DNA of 64,000 bases from Pseudomonas sp. AOB-7 (GCF_003696305.1 NZ_RFFK01000003.1:19887-83886), one strand, 5' to 3'. Shown: positions 46,636 through 55,465, numbered from the stretch's first letter. Notes: generated from the sequence alone by a model not told the origin. Numbers and translations: made by a program.

Positions 46636-47073
46636 TTGGCCAGCGTCAGCATCCTCGGTCCCGTCGCCCCCGGCGGCGCCGAAATTCCCTACTTCCTCCC
46701 CAGCGTGCCGGCCGGCTTCCCGAGCCCGGCCCAGGATCACCTTGAGCAGCGCATCTCCCTCGACGAGTTGTTCGGTCTGCATCGACCGCAGATCTACCTG
46801 GTGCGCGTGGGCGGCGACAGCCTGAAGGGGCTGGGCATTCTCGACGGCGACCTGGTGCTGGTGGACAAGGCGCTGAAGGCGCGCCGCGGCGACGTGGTGG
46901 TGGCGTGCGTGAACGGCGAGCCGCTGCTGAAGATCCTCGAGGGCGACCAGCACCAGGTGATTCTGCTCTCGGCCAACCCGCAGTACCCGCCGCGCTACGT
47001 GCTCGAGGCCGAGGAGTTCCAGGTGTGGGGCGTGTTCATCGGCCTGTGCCGGCAGGGCCGCCACTGTGGCTGA
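46636..47073 (+). CDS. umuD: UmuD-like polymerase V accessory protein
   Basis: 145 residues, TTG start at 46636. S24 peptidase residues are present: Ser62 in GGDSLKG and Lys99 in LLKILEG. The cleavage site is Ala26-Gly27 (VPAGFPSPA) where the Escherichia coli protein has Cys-Gly. RecA-stimulated self-cleavage should yield the active UmuD' form. It overlaps umuC by 8 bp. Confidence 0.88.
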   Translation: MASVSILGPVAPGGAEIPYFLPSVPAGFPSPAQDHLEQRISLDELFGLHRPQIYLVRVGGDSLKGLGILDGDLVLVDKALKARRGDVVVACVNGEPLLKILEGDQHQVILLSANPQYPPRYVLEAEEFQVWGVFIGLCRQGRHCG

Positions 47074-48343
47074 GCACGTGTTCGCGCTGATCGACTGCAA
47101 CGCCTTCTACTGCAGCTGCGAGCGGGTGTTTCGGCCGGAACTGGTGCGCACGCCCATCGTGGTGCTGAGCAACAACGACGGCTGCGTGGTGAGCAGAACG
47201 GCCGAGGCCAAGGCGCTGGGCGTGCCGATGGGTGTGCCGTGGTTCCAGATCCGCAAGGAGTTCGAGGCGGCCGGCGGCGTGGCGTTCAGCTCCAACTATG
47301 CGCTGTACGGCGACATGAGCGAGCGGGTGATGACGGTGATCGAGGGCCTGGTGCCGGCGTTGGAGGTGTACAGCATCGACGAAGGGTTCGCCGAGCTGAC
47401 TGGCATGGTCGGCGACCTCGATGCACTCGGCCGCGAGATCCGCGCCCAGGTGCTTGCGTGCACCGGTATCCCCACTGGCGTCGGCATCGGGCCGACCAAG
47501 ACCCTGGCGAAGCTGGCGAACTACGCGGCGAAGCGCTGGCAGAAGCAAACGGGCGGGGTGGTCGATATCCGCGACCCTGATCGGCGCGCCAAGCTGCTGG
47601 CCGCTACGCCGGTGGGCGAGGTGTGGGGTGTTGGCCGCCGGTTGACCGCCAGGCTGGCCGACATGAACATCAAGACGGCTGCCGACTTGGCAGCGGCCGA
47701 TGCCTGGACCCTGCGCAAGCAGTTCAGCGTGGTGCTAGAGAAGACGGCGCGCGAGCTGCGCGGCATCGCCTGCCTCGAGCTAGACGGCGAGGCGCCGCCG
47801 AAGCAGGAGATCTGCTGCAGCCGGATGTTCGGCAAGCGCCTGCACGAGCTGCCGCCGATCCGCGAGGCGGTGGCTACCTACGCCGCCCGGGCCTGCGAGA
47901 AACTGCGCGCCCAGGGTTCGGTGTGCAAGCGGGTGCGGGTGAGCATCCGCACTGGCATGTTCAACCCGGATGAACCCAAGTTCGCCCGCGGTGTGCTGTG
48001 CGAGCTGCCGTACCCGAGCGACGATACCCGGCTGATCACCCAGGCGGCGCTGGCCGGCCTGGAGCAGGTGTATCGGCCAGGCTTCGCCTTCAGCAAGGCC
48101 GAGGTGCTGCTGCTCGACCTGTGCCAGCGCGGGGAGTACACAGACGACCTGTTCGCCCCTGTCCAGCCGGAGTCATCGCAGAAGGTGATGGCGGTGCTGG
48201 ATGCAGTGAACGCGAAGTGGGGGAGAGGAACGCTGCGCCCGGGGGGGGTGCCGCCGACGCCGGGGTGGGGGATGAGGCGGGAGATGATGAGTCGGAGTTT
48301 TACGACTAGCGTGGCTGCTCTTTGGAGTGTCGAAGCCAAATAG
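47066..48343 (+). CDS. umuC: UmuC-like translesion DNA polymerase
   Basis: 425 residues, GTG start at 47066. Y-family polymerase motifs: FALIDCNAFYCSCERVF with the first metal-binding Asp, VLSNNDGCVVSRT, VYSIDEGFAEL with the catalytic Asp-Glu, and GIGPTKTLAKLANYAAK. Its C-terminal part ends with the UmuC tail. With UmuD' it forms polymerase V for error-prone bypass of damage. It is here carried by the prophage, like rulAB on plasmids. Confidence 0.93.
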   Translation: MAEHVFALIDCNAFYCSCERVFRPELVRTPIVVLSNNDGCVVSRTAEAKALGVPMGVPWFQIRKEFEAAGGVAFSSNYALYGDMSERVMTVIEGLVPALEVYSIDEGFAELTGMVGDLDALGREIRAQVLACTGIPTGVGIGPTKTLAKLANYAAKRWQKQTGGVVDIRDPDRRAKLLAATPVGEVWGVGRRLTARLADMNIKTAADLAAADAWTLRKQFSVVLEKTARELRGIACLELDGEAPPKQEICCSRMFGKRLHELPPIREAVATYAARACEKLRAQGSVCKRVRVSIRTGMFNPDEPKFARGVLCELPYPSDDTRLITQAALAGLEQVYRPGFAFSKAEVLLLDLCQRGEYTDDLFAPVQPESSQKVMAVLDAVNAKWGRGTLRPGGVPPTPGWGMRREMMSRSFTTSVAALWSVEAK

Positions 48344-48409
48344 TGCGTTAAGTTCGAGAGTCGGCGGCAGAGTCGATATAGGTCCTGCCGCCAACGTCAG
48401 TTCAATAGA

Positions 48410-49324
48410 TCAGCTGTGCTCGGGGTTGTCGTTATCCTCGCAATCACCCCTCTTTTTGGCTTGTAAGATTTTCTGAAGGGCTTCGCTAGCGGGGTAGAAG
48501 GGGCCCAGTGCTGCTCCATCGGGATTCGAGCGATATCGTTCTACGATAGATTCATTGTTCCATCGTTTTGAGAGGAAAATTATTCCCTCAAAGCAGGCTG
48601 GGTCGCCCTTCTGCGCCTCTATTATTATATAAAAGCAGCGGCGTTCTACTCCCTTGAGTATGCCAGAGAAGCACTCTTTGAGAAGTTTCTCATCTAGGTC
48701 TCTGCACTTTATTCCCTGTGCTAGGAACTCAAAATAATTCAGTACGTAGACTGAGCCATTAATGGAGTCGTTGAGGTCGTCAGGTACATCAATATACCTA
48801 AATTCCTCCTTGTTCGGGCTGAAGCGCCACTCGGCAAGCTCTGGTGGGACTACGTTGGCACGGTAGTGCTTAGCGCTCTTTCTGGTCTGCTCTTGATACT
48901 CGGAACTCGTTCGGGACGCCATGATTATATTTAGGGTGTGAGTTCGTCGAGCATTGGCGGCTGTTGAAATGGCTTGAATCCACCATCCCATTCCAACGAA
49001 TACAGCCGTGACAAGAATTGATAGCGAAGATTGATAGTTTGGCTGGTAGCGCAGAATAATGTAGCTGGAAACTATCACTGTCCAGACGATAGCGGCGAAT
49101 AGAGGAAGCATTTCCGCTGTGTCAGGGAAGCGAATATGGATAAATTCGTAGGCGGATAGAACGAATAGTGTTGCGCCGGCTGCGACAATAATGGCGTCAA
49201 CTATTCCCATGCTAAATGGGAGGGGGTCGGTTATCAGGTAAGTGAAAGACAGCCTAAAAATGATGCTCAGAATAAAGGCTGTGAATGATGCGCCGATCTT
49301 GAAGTTGTTAAAGTACTTTTCCAT
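48410..49324 (-). CDS. DUF4760-like membrane protein (moron)
   Basis: 304 residues from ATG 49324 with a gaggaagc ribosome site. Four hydrophobic segments occupy the first ~130 residues. The cytoplasmic tail (TLNIIMASRTSSEYQEQ, then LNYFEFLAQGIKCRDLDEKLLKE) matches DUF4760-type proteins. The gene is strongly AT-rich against the flanking DNA, so it was acquired separately. A terminator stands directly before its start, and a mini-ORF lies before that. Confidence 0.6.
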   Translation of the reverse strand: MEKYFNNFKIGASFTAFILSIIFRLSFTYLITDPLPFSMGIVDAIIVAAGATLFVLSAYEFIHIRFPDTAEMLPLFAAIVWTVIVSSYIILRYQPNYQSSLSILVTAVFVGMGWWIQAISTAANARRTHTLNIIMASRTSSEYQEQTRKSAKHYRANVVPPELAEWRFSPNKEEFRYIDVPDDLNDSINGSVYVLNYFEFLAQGIKCRDLDEKLLKECFSGILKGVERRCFYIIIEAQKGDPACFEGIIFLSKRWNNESIVERYRSNPDGAALGPFYPASEALQKILQAKKRGDCEDNDNPEHS

Positions 49325-49342
49325 GTGCTTCCTCTGGACATT

Positions 49343-49368
49343 AAAAAAGGCCCTTCAAGGGCCTTTTT
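49343..49368. terminator. Terminator between the mini-ORF and the DUF4760-like gene
   Basis: AAAAAAGGCCC and GGGCCTTTTT arms make it effective in both directions. On the minus strand it lies between the mini-ORF at 49381 and the DUF4760-like start at 49324. It could end a small RNA or act as an attenuator. Confidence 0.8.
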
Positions 49369-49380
49369 CGTAAAGGCTAA

Positions 49381-49413
49381 TCAGCCTTCACCTACACCAA
49401 TATTGAATACCAT
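49381..49413 (-). CDS. 10-codon mini-ORF, leader peptide or small-RNA product
   Basis: MVFNIGVGEG and stop, read on the minus strand. A perfect AGGAGGT lies seven bases before the ATG. A plausible sigma-70 promoter (TTGACG at 49522-49527, 17 bp, TAAAGA at 49499-49504) would start an RNA near 49490. The terminator at 49343 would end it after about 150 nt. Translation is likely from the ribosome site; function is unknown. Confidence 0.45.
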   Translation of the reverse strand: MVFNIGVGEG

Positions 49414-49498
49414 TATGTTCACCTCCTAGGTCGCTGATGAGGATCTTCAAACGCTACGGTTCTACGGTTTCGGCTCTGTGAAGCTTTCTTACCGATAA

Positions 49499-49527
49499 TC
49501 TTTAGGTCTGCTGAGCAGCTGCGTCAA
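49499..49527 (-). promoter_or_regulatory. Candidate sigma-70 promoter for the mini-ORF transcript
   Basis: Minus-strand TTGACG, 17-bp spacer and TAAAGA, about 90 bp before the mini-ORF start. Confidence 0.5.
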
Positions 49528-49536
49528 GTGCCTTTT

Positions 49537-49556
49537 GTACCAAATCCTGTACCAAT
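49537..49556 (+). promoter_or_regulatory. Paired GTACCAA sites near attR, candidate integrase arm sites
   Basis: GTACCAA at 49537-49543 and GTACCAAT at 49549-49556, mirroring the pair inside int near attL. Their start-to-start distances are 12 and 11 bp, about one helical turn. Confidence 0.4.
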
Positions 49557-49634
49557 CACAGGTAGCTAAGGGGGCTAGAGGGGGCTGAAACCTGCACGGA
49601 TCCTAACACACCTCCCGCTGAGCCCCCCAAAAAA

Positions 49635-50162
49635 CTATTTTTGGTAAGCCGCGACTGCCTTGTTGATCAGGCCGCGGGCCTCTTCGGCGCCGCCCCAGCC
49701 TTCGACCTTGACCCACTTGCCCTTCTCCAGATCCTTGTAGTTCTCGAAGAAGTGCTTGATCTGCTCGATCAGCAGGGCCGGCAGGTCGGTGTATTCCTGA
49801 ACGTCCTTGTACAGCACGGTCAGCTTGTCGTGCGGTACCGCGACCAGCTTGGCGTCGCCGCCGGCTTCGTCGCTCATGTGCAGCACGCCGACCGGACGGG
49901 CGCGGATCACCGAACCCGGCGCCACCGGGTAGGGGGTCACGACCAGCACGTCCAGCGGGTCGCCGTCGTCGGCCAGGGTGTGCGGGATGAAGCCGTAGTT
50001 GGCCGGGTAGAACATCGGCGTGGCCATGAAACGGTCGACCATCAGGCAATCGCTGTCGTGGTCGATTTCGTATTTGATCGGCGCGTGGTTGGCCGGGATC
50101 TCGATGGCAACGTAGATGTCGTTCGGCAGGTCTTTGCCAGCCGGGATCTTGCTGTAGCTCAT
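49635..50162 (-). CDS. ppa: Inorganic pyrophosphatase
   Basis: 175 residues from ATG 50162. Family I signatures: [40 protein letters not shown] with the metal-binding Asp residues, and [15 protein letters not shown]. It hydrolyses pyrophosphate in the cytoplasm, drives biosynthesis and is essential. The integrated prophage supplies its last few codons and leaves the protein ending AVAAYQK intact; the displaced host end (VVAAYQK in frame) is seen at attL. Confidence 0.97.
   Translation of the reverse strand: MSYSKIPAGKDLPNDIYVAIEIPANHAPIKYEIDHDSDCLMVDRFMATPMFYPANYGFIPHTLADDGDPLDVLVVTPYPVAPGSVIRARPVGVLHMSDEAGGDAKLVAVPHDKLTVLYKDVQEYTDLPALLIEQIKHFFENYKDLEKGKWVKVEGWGGAEEARGLINKAVAAYQK
49636..49652 (+). 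other. attR core
   Basis: 17 bases identical to attL. They form the last codons of ppa, so the intact reading frame is kept at this junction with phage-supplied bases. Confidence 0.85.
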
Positions 50163-50239
50163 GGGGGAACTCCCAGGGAGGGCCAAAAAAGTGGGGCGGA
50201 TTATAGGCACATTCGCACGGGGTGACTACGCCGGCTTAC

Positions 50240-51067
50240 TCAGCCATTGGTCGCGTTTGTCGCCATCCGGTAGTCGGGGTGCTCGGCCTGCAGCCGCTGC
50301 AGGCGGGCCAGGCTGTCCTGGCGGTAGAACAGCGCCAGTTGTCGGTAAACCGCAGGGAAGGCTTCGGCCAGCAGGTCCGGGGCGCTGAAGAAGTATTCGC
50401 TGGTCACCGCGAAGAACTCCGCCGGGTCCTCCGCGGCGTAGGGATCGATGGCGGTTTCGGCGTCGGGATCGGCGTCCAGTTCGGCGTTGAGCGCGTCAAA
50501 GGCACTCTGCATGGCCTGCGCCCAGTCCTGCACGCGCATGTCGCGATGCAGCGGCGGCAGGCCGTTGGCGCCGCCGTCGAGCATGTCCAGCTTGTGCGCC
50601 AGTTCGTGGATCACCAGGTTGTAGCCCTCCCAGCCGCCGCTGGCCTCGACCCCGGGCCAGGCGAGTATCACCGGGCCCTGCTGCCAGGCCTCGCCGCTGC
50701 GGGCGTCGTCCCATTCGTGCTCGACCCCGGCGGCGTCGCGGTGGCGCTGCGGGCTGAGGAAGTCGTCGGGGTACAGCACGATCTCGTGAAAGCCGCGGTA
50801 CCAGTCCTGCTCGCCCAGGTGCAGCAGCGGCAGCTGCGCCTGCGCGGCCAGCAGCAGGCGCTCGACCGCGCCCAGCTCGACGCCGGGCAGGGCGGTCAGG
50901 CGCTTGCTGGCGAGAAACAGCGCGGCGCGCTCGCGCAGGCGCTGCAATTCCGCCTCGTCCAGGCCGTCGAGGATCGGCAGGCGACGGCGCACCTCGGCCC
51001 AGTGGGCCGGGTCGATCGGGTTGCGTTCGAGGGTGCGCTGGCGGCGCCAGGCCTTGAAGGACCACAT
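50240..51067 (-). CDS. mtfA: MtfA-type zinc peptidase (M90 family)
   Basis: 275 residues from ATG 51067. The zinc motif is LVIHELAHKLDMLDG (HExxH), followed by a Glu ligand region (DPAEFFAVTSEYFF). M90 peptidases such as MtfA interact with the Mlc regulator in enteric bacteria and have aminopeptidase activity; the Pseudomonas role is less clear. A longer upstream frame is rejected because it lacks family sequence. Its place beside ppa is conserved in pseudomonads. Confidence 0.85.
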   Translation of the reverse strand: MWSFKAWRRQRTLERNPIDPAHWAEVRRRLPILDGLDEAELQRLRERAALFLASKRLTALPGVELGAVERLLLAAQAQLPLLHLGEQDWYRGFHEIVLYPDDFLSPQRHRDAAGVEHEWDDARSGEAWQQGPVILAWPGVEASGGWEGYNLVIHELAHKLDMLDGGANGLPPLHRDMRVQDWAQAMQSAFDALNAELDADPDAETAIDPYAAEDPAEFFAVTSEYFFSAPDLLAEAFPAVYRQLALFYRQDSLARLQRLQAEHPDYRMATNATNG

Positions 51068-51182
51068 GCTGAAAGGCTCGCAGGGAAGATGCGGCCACCT
51101 TAAGCGCCGCGGGCGCCTGCCACAAGTCGGCATAAAGCCTGCAACGACCGGGCAGGATGCTGCTTGCGCAGGAGGGCCGGCC

Positions 51183-52775
51183 ATGACGCTGCAACTGCTC
51201 GAACACCCCACGCTCAGCCTGGCCCTCGGCACCGGGCTGGACTTGCCGCAGCAGGCGGCGCGGGCCCGAGCCATGTGGCTGGCCGGACGCCAGGGGCGGC
51301 CGCCGCTGCTGCTGGTGGCGCTGCTTTGGGCGCGCCATTGCCCCGATGTGGTGCAAAGCCTGGAGCAGTATCTCGATGCTCTGTTCGCCGACTACCGCTG
51401 CACGCCGGAGGGCTGGAGCGAGACCCAGGCCGCGCGCCAGGTGCTGGCGGCGCTCAATCTGCAGCTGTTTCGCCGGCGCCAGGCCGGGCAGGGCATCGCC
51501 GAGCTGTATGCCGGACTGCTGCTGGTGCAGGGCGACGCGTTGCAGTTCCTCCAGGCCGGCAGCATCGGCCTGGCGCGAGTGCACGGCGCCGGCGTGCAGA
51601 CGCTGGTCGGCCGCGACGGCATGGCCCTGGGCGCTCAGGCCGAGCTGGCGCTGGTGCAGCACGGCCTGACGCTGCGCACGGACGAGCTGTTGCTGCTGGC
51701 GCCGCAGCCGCTGCTCGCGGTCGGCGACCTGCAGCCGCTGTGCCAGGGCGTCGGGACGCTCGACGGCGCGGGCCTGGGTCAGGCACTGCGACCGCTGCTG
51801 CAGGCGCCGGGGGCGGCGGTGCTGCTCTGTCCGGGGGCCGGTGGCGGCTTGCCGCCGACGCCGGTGACGCCGCAGCGTACGGCGCTGGTCGATGTCGCAC
51901 CCGGCCTGCAGGTCGACGGCTGGACGCTGCTGCGCGGCTGCCCCTACGGCCCGCCGGGCCGGTTGTTCCTGGCTCGCGACGAGGCCGGGCGCGAGGCGCT
52001 GCTGTGGTTCGCCGAGCGCGACGCCGACGAGGCTTTCTGGCAGCGCGAATGGGCCCTGCGCCGCAGCCCGCAGCGCGCCCTGGCGCAGGTGCTGTCGCCG
52101 CTGCGCGCGCGCAGCCATGCCTACCTGGCGCTGGCCGCGCCGCCGCCCGGCATGCGCAGCCTGGTGGATTGGGCGGCGGCTCATGGCGCGCCGGATGCGC
52201 AGACCCTGTTGACCCTGCTGACGCAACTGATCGGCGCCGTGCGCGCGCTGCAGCGCCGCGGCATGCAGGGGCTGTGGCTGAACCCCAGGCAGATCCTGCT
52301 CGGCGACGACGGGCGGTTGCTGTTGCTGGCGGAACACGCCGCCATCCTGCCGGGCGTGGCGCGCCAGCCGCTGCCGGCACAGGCGGTGCCGCTGGCGCCG
52401 GAACTGCGCGCTGGGCGGGCGGTGGATGGCCGCGCCGATCAACTGGCGCTGGCGGCGCTGGCCTACTGGCTGCTGTGCGGGCAATGGCCGGAGGTGGCGC
52501 GCAGCGAGGTCGGCCCCGGCCATTGCTACGTGCCGCTGGCGCATTTCTCCGTGCGCATTCCGCCGGGCTGGGATGGTGTGCTGGCGCGCGCCCTGGCGCC
52601 GCAGCCGCAGGCGCGCTTCGAGGCGCTGTCGGAGTTGCAGCAGGCGTTGCAGCAGCCGCTCGATCGCCGCCGCAGCGCGCGGCGTTCGCGTCCGCCGCTG
52701 CGCCCGGCGCGCCTAGCGTTGCTGGGGCTGTTTGCCCTGCCGCTGCTGCTGGGTCTGCTGCTCAGCCTGGGCTGA
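51183..52775 (+). CDS. Degenerate PP2C phosphatase/protein kinase-like fusion with C-terminal membrane helix
   Basis: 530 residues from ATG 51183. The N-terminal ~220 residues have PP2C-like strand order (LLLVQGDALQFLQAGSIGLARVHGAG) but lack the metal-binding DG pairs. The middle (~240-490) resembles a protein kinase fold (GWTLLRGCPYGPPGRLFLARD at the glycine-loop position, QLALAALAYWLLCGQWP in the C-lobe) but has no HRD or DFG motif and no clear VAIK Lys. A hydrophobic tail (LALLGLFALPLLLGLLLSLG) anchors it. Bifunctional kinase-phosphatase proteins occur in Pseudomonas; this one is probably a pseudoenzyme with a signalling or scaffolding role. Confidence 0.6.
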   Translation: MTLQLLEHPTLSLALGTGLDLPQQAARARAMWLAGRQGRPPLLLVALLWARHCPDVVQSLEQYLDALFADYRCTPEGWSETQAARQVLAALNLQLFRRRQAGQGIAELYAGLLLVQGDALQFLQAGSIGLARVHGAGVQTLVGRDGMALGAQAELALVQHGLTLRTDELLLLAPQPLLAVGDLQPLCQGVGTLDGAGLGQALRPLLQAPGAAVLLCPGAGGGLPPTPVTPQRTALVDVAPGLQVDGWTLLRGCPYGPPGRLFLARDEAGREALLWFAERDADEAFWQREWALRRSPQRALAQVLSPLRARSHAYLALAAPPPGMRSLVDWAAAHGAPDAQTLLTLLTQLIGAVRALQRRGMQGLWLNPRQILLGDDGRLLLLAEHAAILPGVARQPLPAQAVPLAPELRAGRAVDGRADQLALAALAYWLLCGQWPEVARSEVGPGHCYVPLAHFSVRIPPGWDGVLARALAPQPQARFEALSELQQALQQPLDRRRSARRSRPPLRPARLALLGLFALPLLLGLLLSLG

Positions 52776-52781
52776 GGTGGC

Positions 52782-53237
52782 TCAGTCGGCGTTGATCGGC
52801 AGCACGTAGTTCTTGAACTGCTCGTCCTCGACGAAGCCGATGGACTCGTAGACCTTCTGCGCCACCTCGTTGTCGCGGCTGGTGGCCACGCGCATGCGTA
52901 CGGCGTTGGTGTCCTTGGCCATCTTCTTCGCGGTCTGCAGCAGGCGGTCGGCCACCAGTTGGCGGCGGGCGTCCTCGGCGACATAGATGTCGTTGAGAAT
53001 CCACACGCGCTTGAGCGACAGCGACGAATAGCTGGGGTAGAGCTGGCAGAAACCGAGCAGCTTGTCCTCGTCGTCGGCCAGGGCCAGGTAGATCACCGAT
53101 TCCTTGCGGCGCAGGCGCTTTTCGAGGAACTTGCGCGACGACTCGGGGAAGGGCAGTTCGTTGTAGAACTCGCGGTATTTGACGAACAGCGGGGTCAGCA
53201 GGTCCAGGTGCTCCAGGGTGGCTTGGACGATGCGCAT
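52782..53237 (-). CDS. GNAT-family N-acetyltransferase
   Basis: 151 residues from ATG 53237. The acetyl-CoA binding region is visible (WILNDIYVAEDARRQLVADRLLQTAKKMA), with the preceding strand LGFCQLYPSYSS and the late AQKVYESIGFVEDEQF. The substrate cannot be told; GNATs of this size acylate small molecules or protein N-termini. It is convergent with the kinase-like gene, with 6 bp between stops. Confidence 0.88.
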   Translation of the reverse strand: MRIVQATLEHLDLLTPLFVKYREFYNELPFPESSRKFLEKRLRRKESVIYLALADDEDKLLGFCQLYPSYSSLSLKRVWILNDIYVAEDARRQLVADRLLQTAKKMAKDTNAVRMRVATSRDNEVAQKVYESIGFVEDEQFKNYVLPINAD

Positions 53238-53479
53238 GGCGGGCCTCGACTTCTGTGATTGGACTGGAGTGACGATGCAGCTGTTGTGCCAGTAGGCCAG
53301 GCGATGCTGCCTCAAAGCCAGTTGAAAGCGCAATCCAAGCAAGCGTTTGATTTTTCGCTGCGGAGCAACTTGGTCTTCGCGCCTCGGTCTGAACAGGGCG
53401 CAGCAGTCGCCCGGCGGGCGCTGTGCTAACCTGCCGCCATCGCGTCCAGGCCCGGTGTGGCCATCTTCAGAGGGCATTC

Positions 53480-54835
53480 ATGCATATCCATATTCTCGGC
53501 ATCTGCGGCACCTTTATGGGCTCGCTGGCCGTTCTGGCCAAGGAACTCGGCCACCGCGTCACCGGCTCCGACGCCAACGTCTACCCGCCCATGAGCACCC
53601 AACTCGAAGCCCAGGGCATCGAATTGATGCAGGGCTATGATCCGGCGCACCTGCAGCCGGCGCCCGATCTGGTGGTGGTGGGCAATGCCATGAGCCGCGG
53701 CAATCCGGCGGTGGAATATGTGCTGAACCAGGGGCTGCCCTACGTTTCCGGCCCGCAGTGGCTGGCCGATCACGTGCTGCAGGGGCGCTGGGTGTTGGCG
53801 GTGGCCGGTACCCACGGCAAGACCAGCAGTTCCAGCATGCTGGCCTGGGTGCTGGAACATGCCGGCATGAGCCCGGGCTTTCTGATCGGCGGCGTGCCGC
53901 AGAATTTCGGTATTTCCGCGCGCCTGGGCGGCACGCCGTTCTTCGTGGTCGAGGCCGACGAGTACGACAGCGCCTTCTTCGACAAGCGCAGCAAGTTCGT
54001 CCACTACCGCCCGCGCACCGCAATCCTCAACAACCTGGAGTACGATCACGCGGATATCTTCCCCGATCTGGCGGCCATCGAACGGCAGTTCCATCATCTG
54101 GTGCGGACCATTCCCGGCGAGGGGCTGGTGATCTATCCGGCCGGCGAAAGCGCGCTGGCGCGGGTGATCGAGATGGGCTGCTGGACGCCCGTGCAGACCA
54201 CAGGCAAAGGCGGCCAGTGGCAGGCGCGCCTGCTCGCCGCCGACGGTTCGCGCTTCGAGGTGAGCTTCGATGGCAAGGTCGAGGGCGTGGTGTATTGGCA
54301 ACTGACCGGCCAGCACAACGTCGCCAATGCCCTGGCCGTATTGGCCGCGGCACGTCACGTCGGCGTGGTGCCGGCGCTGGGTATCGAGGCGCTGGGCCGG
54401 TTCGTCAACGCCAAGCGGCGCATGGAGAAAGTCGCCGAAGTGGGTGGCGTGACCGTCTTCGACGACTTCGCCCACCACCCGACCGCCATCGCCACCACCC
54501 TCGACGGCCTGCGCAAGCGCGTGGGGGACGAGACCCAGGTGATCGCGGTGATCGAGCCGCGCTCCAACTCCATGAAACTCGGTGCCCATCGCGACGGCCT
54601 GGCCGAGTCCGCCGAGCAGGCCGACGCGGTGTTCTGGTACGCGCCGCCGAACCTGGGCTGGGATCTGGCCGCCAGCGTGGCGCAGGCGCGTAACCCGACC
54701 CGCGTATGCGACTCGCTGGAGTCGATCATCGACGGTGTCAAAGCATTGGTGCGCCCCGGCACCCAGGTAGTGATCATGAGCAACGGCGGCTTCGGCGGCC
54801 TGCACGGCAAACTGGCCAAGGCCCTGGAGGGATAG
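53480..54835 (+). CDS. mpl: UDP-MurNAc:L-Ala-gamma-D-Glu-meso-DAP ligase
   Basis: 451 residues from ATG 53480. Mur ligase features: N-terminal HIHILGICGTFMGSLA, the ATP P-loop VAGTHGKTSSSSML, EADEYDSAFFDKRSKF of the Mpl type, and DDFAHHPTAIATTL. Mpl re-attaches recycled tripeptide to UDP-MurNAc in peptidoglycan recycling. It is one base from ubiX, so the two are likely co-transcribed. Confidence 0.96.
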   Translation: MHIHILGICGTFMGSLAVLAKELGHRVTGSDANVYPPMSTQLEAQGIELMQGYDPAHLQPAPDLVVVGNAMSRGNPAVEYVLNQGLPYVSGPQWLADHVLQGRWVLAVAGTHGKTSSSSMLAWVLEHAGMSPGFLIGGVPQNFGISARLGGTPFFVVEADEYDSAFFDKRSKFVHYRPRTAILNNLEYDHADIFPDLAAIERQFHHLVRTIPGEGLVIYPAGESALARVIEMGCWTPVQTTGKGGQWQARLLAADGSRFEVSFDGKVEGVVYWQLTGQHNVANALAVLAAARHVGVVPALGIEALGRFVNAKRRMEKVAEVGGVTVFDDFAHHPTAIATTLDGLRKRVGDETQVIAVIEPRSNSMKLGAHRDGLAESAEQADAVFWYAPPNLGWDLAASVAQARNPTRVCDSLESIIDGVKALVRPGTQVVIMSNGGFGGLHGKLAKALEG

Positions 54836-55465
54836 ATGTCAGGCCCCGAACGCATCACCCTGGCGATGACCGGCGCCTCCGGCGCGCAATACGGCCTGCG
54901 CCTGCTCGACTGCCTGGTGCAGGAGGAGCGCGAGGTGTACTTTCTGATCTCCAAGGCCGCGCAGTTGGTGATGGCCACCGAGACCGACGTGGCGCTGCCG
55001 GCCAAGCCGCAGGCCATGGCCCAGTTCCTCACCGAGTACACCGGCGCCGCGCCGGGGCAGATCCGCGTCTACGGCAAGGAGGACTGGCTGGCGCCAGCGG
55101 CCTCCGGCTCCGGTGCGCCGACCGCCATGGTGGTGGTGCCGTGCAGCACCGGCACCCTGTCGGCCATCGCCAGCGGCGCCTGCAACAACCTGATCGAGCG
55201 CGCCGCCGACGTGGCCTTGAAGGAGCGCCGCCAGCTGATCCTGGTGCCGCGCGAGGCGCCGTATTCGAGTATCCACCTGGAGAACATGCTCAAGCTGTCG
55301 AACCTGGGCGTGACCATATTGCCGGCCTCGCCCGGTTTCTATCACCAGCCGCAGACCCTCGACGATCTGGTGGACTTCGTCGTCGCGCGCATCCTCAACT
55401 GCCTGGGCATACCCCAGGACATGCTGCCGCGCTGGGGCGAGCATCACCTGGTGTCGGATGACTAG
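54836..55465 (+). CDS. ubiX: Flavin prenyltransferase
   Basis: 209 residues. The flavoprotein N-terminus ([19 protein letters not shown]), [27 protein letters not shown] and [21 protein letters not shown] are diagnostic of UbiX. It makes prenylated FMN used by UbiD-type decarboxylases in ubiquinone synthesis. The start follows the mpl stop directly. Confidence 0.96.
   Translation: MSGPERITLAMTGASGAQYGLRLLDCLVQEEREVYFLISKAAQLVMATETDVALPAKPQAMAQFLTEYTGAAPGQIRVYGKEDWLAPAASGSGAPTAMVVVPCSTGTLSAIASGACNNLIERAADVALKERRQLILVPREAPYSSIHLENMLKLSNLGVTILPASPGFYHQPQTLDDLVDFVVARILNCLGIPQDMLPRWGEHHLVSDD

Larger units (their letters stand above)
4032..49652. mobile_element. Lambda-like prophage integrated in the 3' end of ppa
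   Basis: The element is bounded by the 17-bp core tatttttggtaagccgc at 4032-4048 and 49636-49652. It contains integrase, excisionase-like, repressor, Cro, CII-like, replication, head, tail and lysis genes in conventional order. The head module (terminase small and GpA-type large subunits, gpW, portal, S49 protease with nested scaffold, gpD, capsid E) is lambda-type, and a long tape measure gene indicates a siphophage. The major modules look intact, so the prophage may be inducible; inducibility itself cannot be read from sequence. Confidence 0.92.

Noticed and set aside
50496..52544. Minus-strand frame of 682 codons covering two genes
   Set aside because: It overlaps parts of mtfA in another frame and the whole kinase-like gene in antisense, and is low in complexity.
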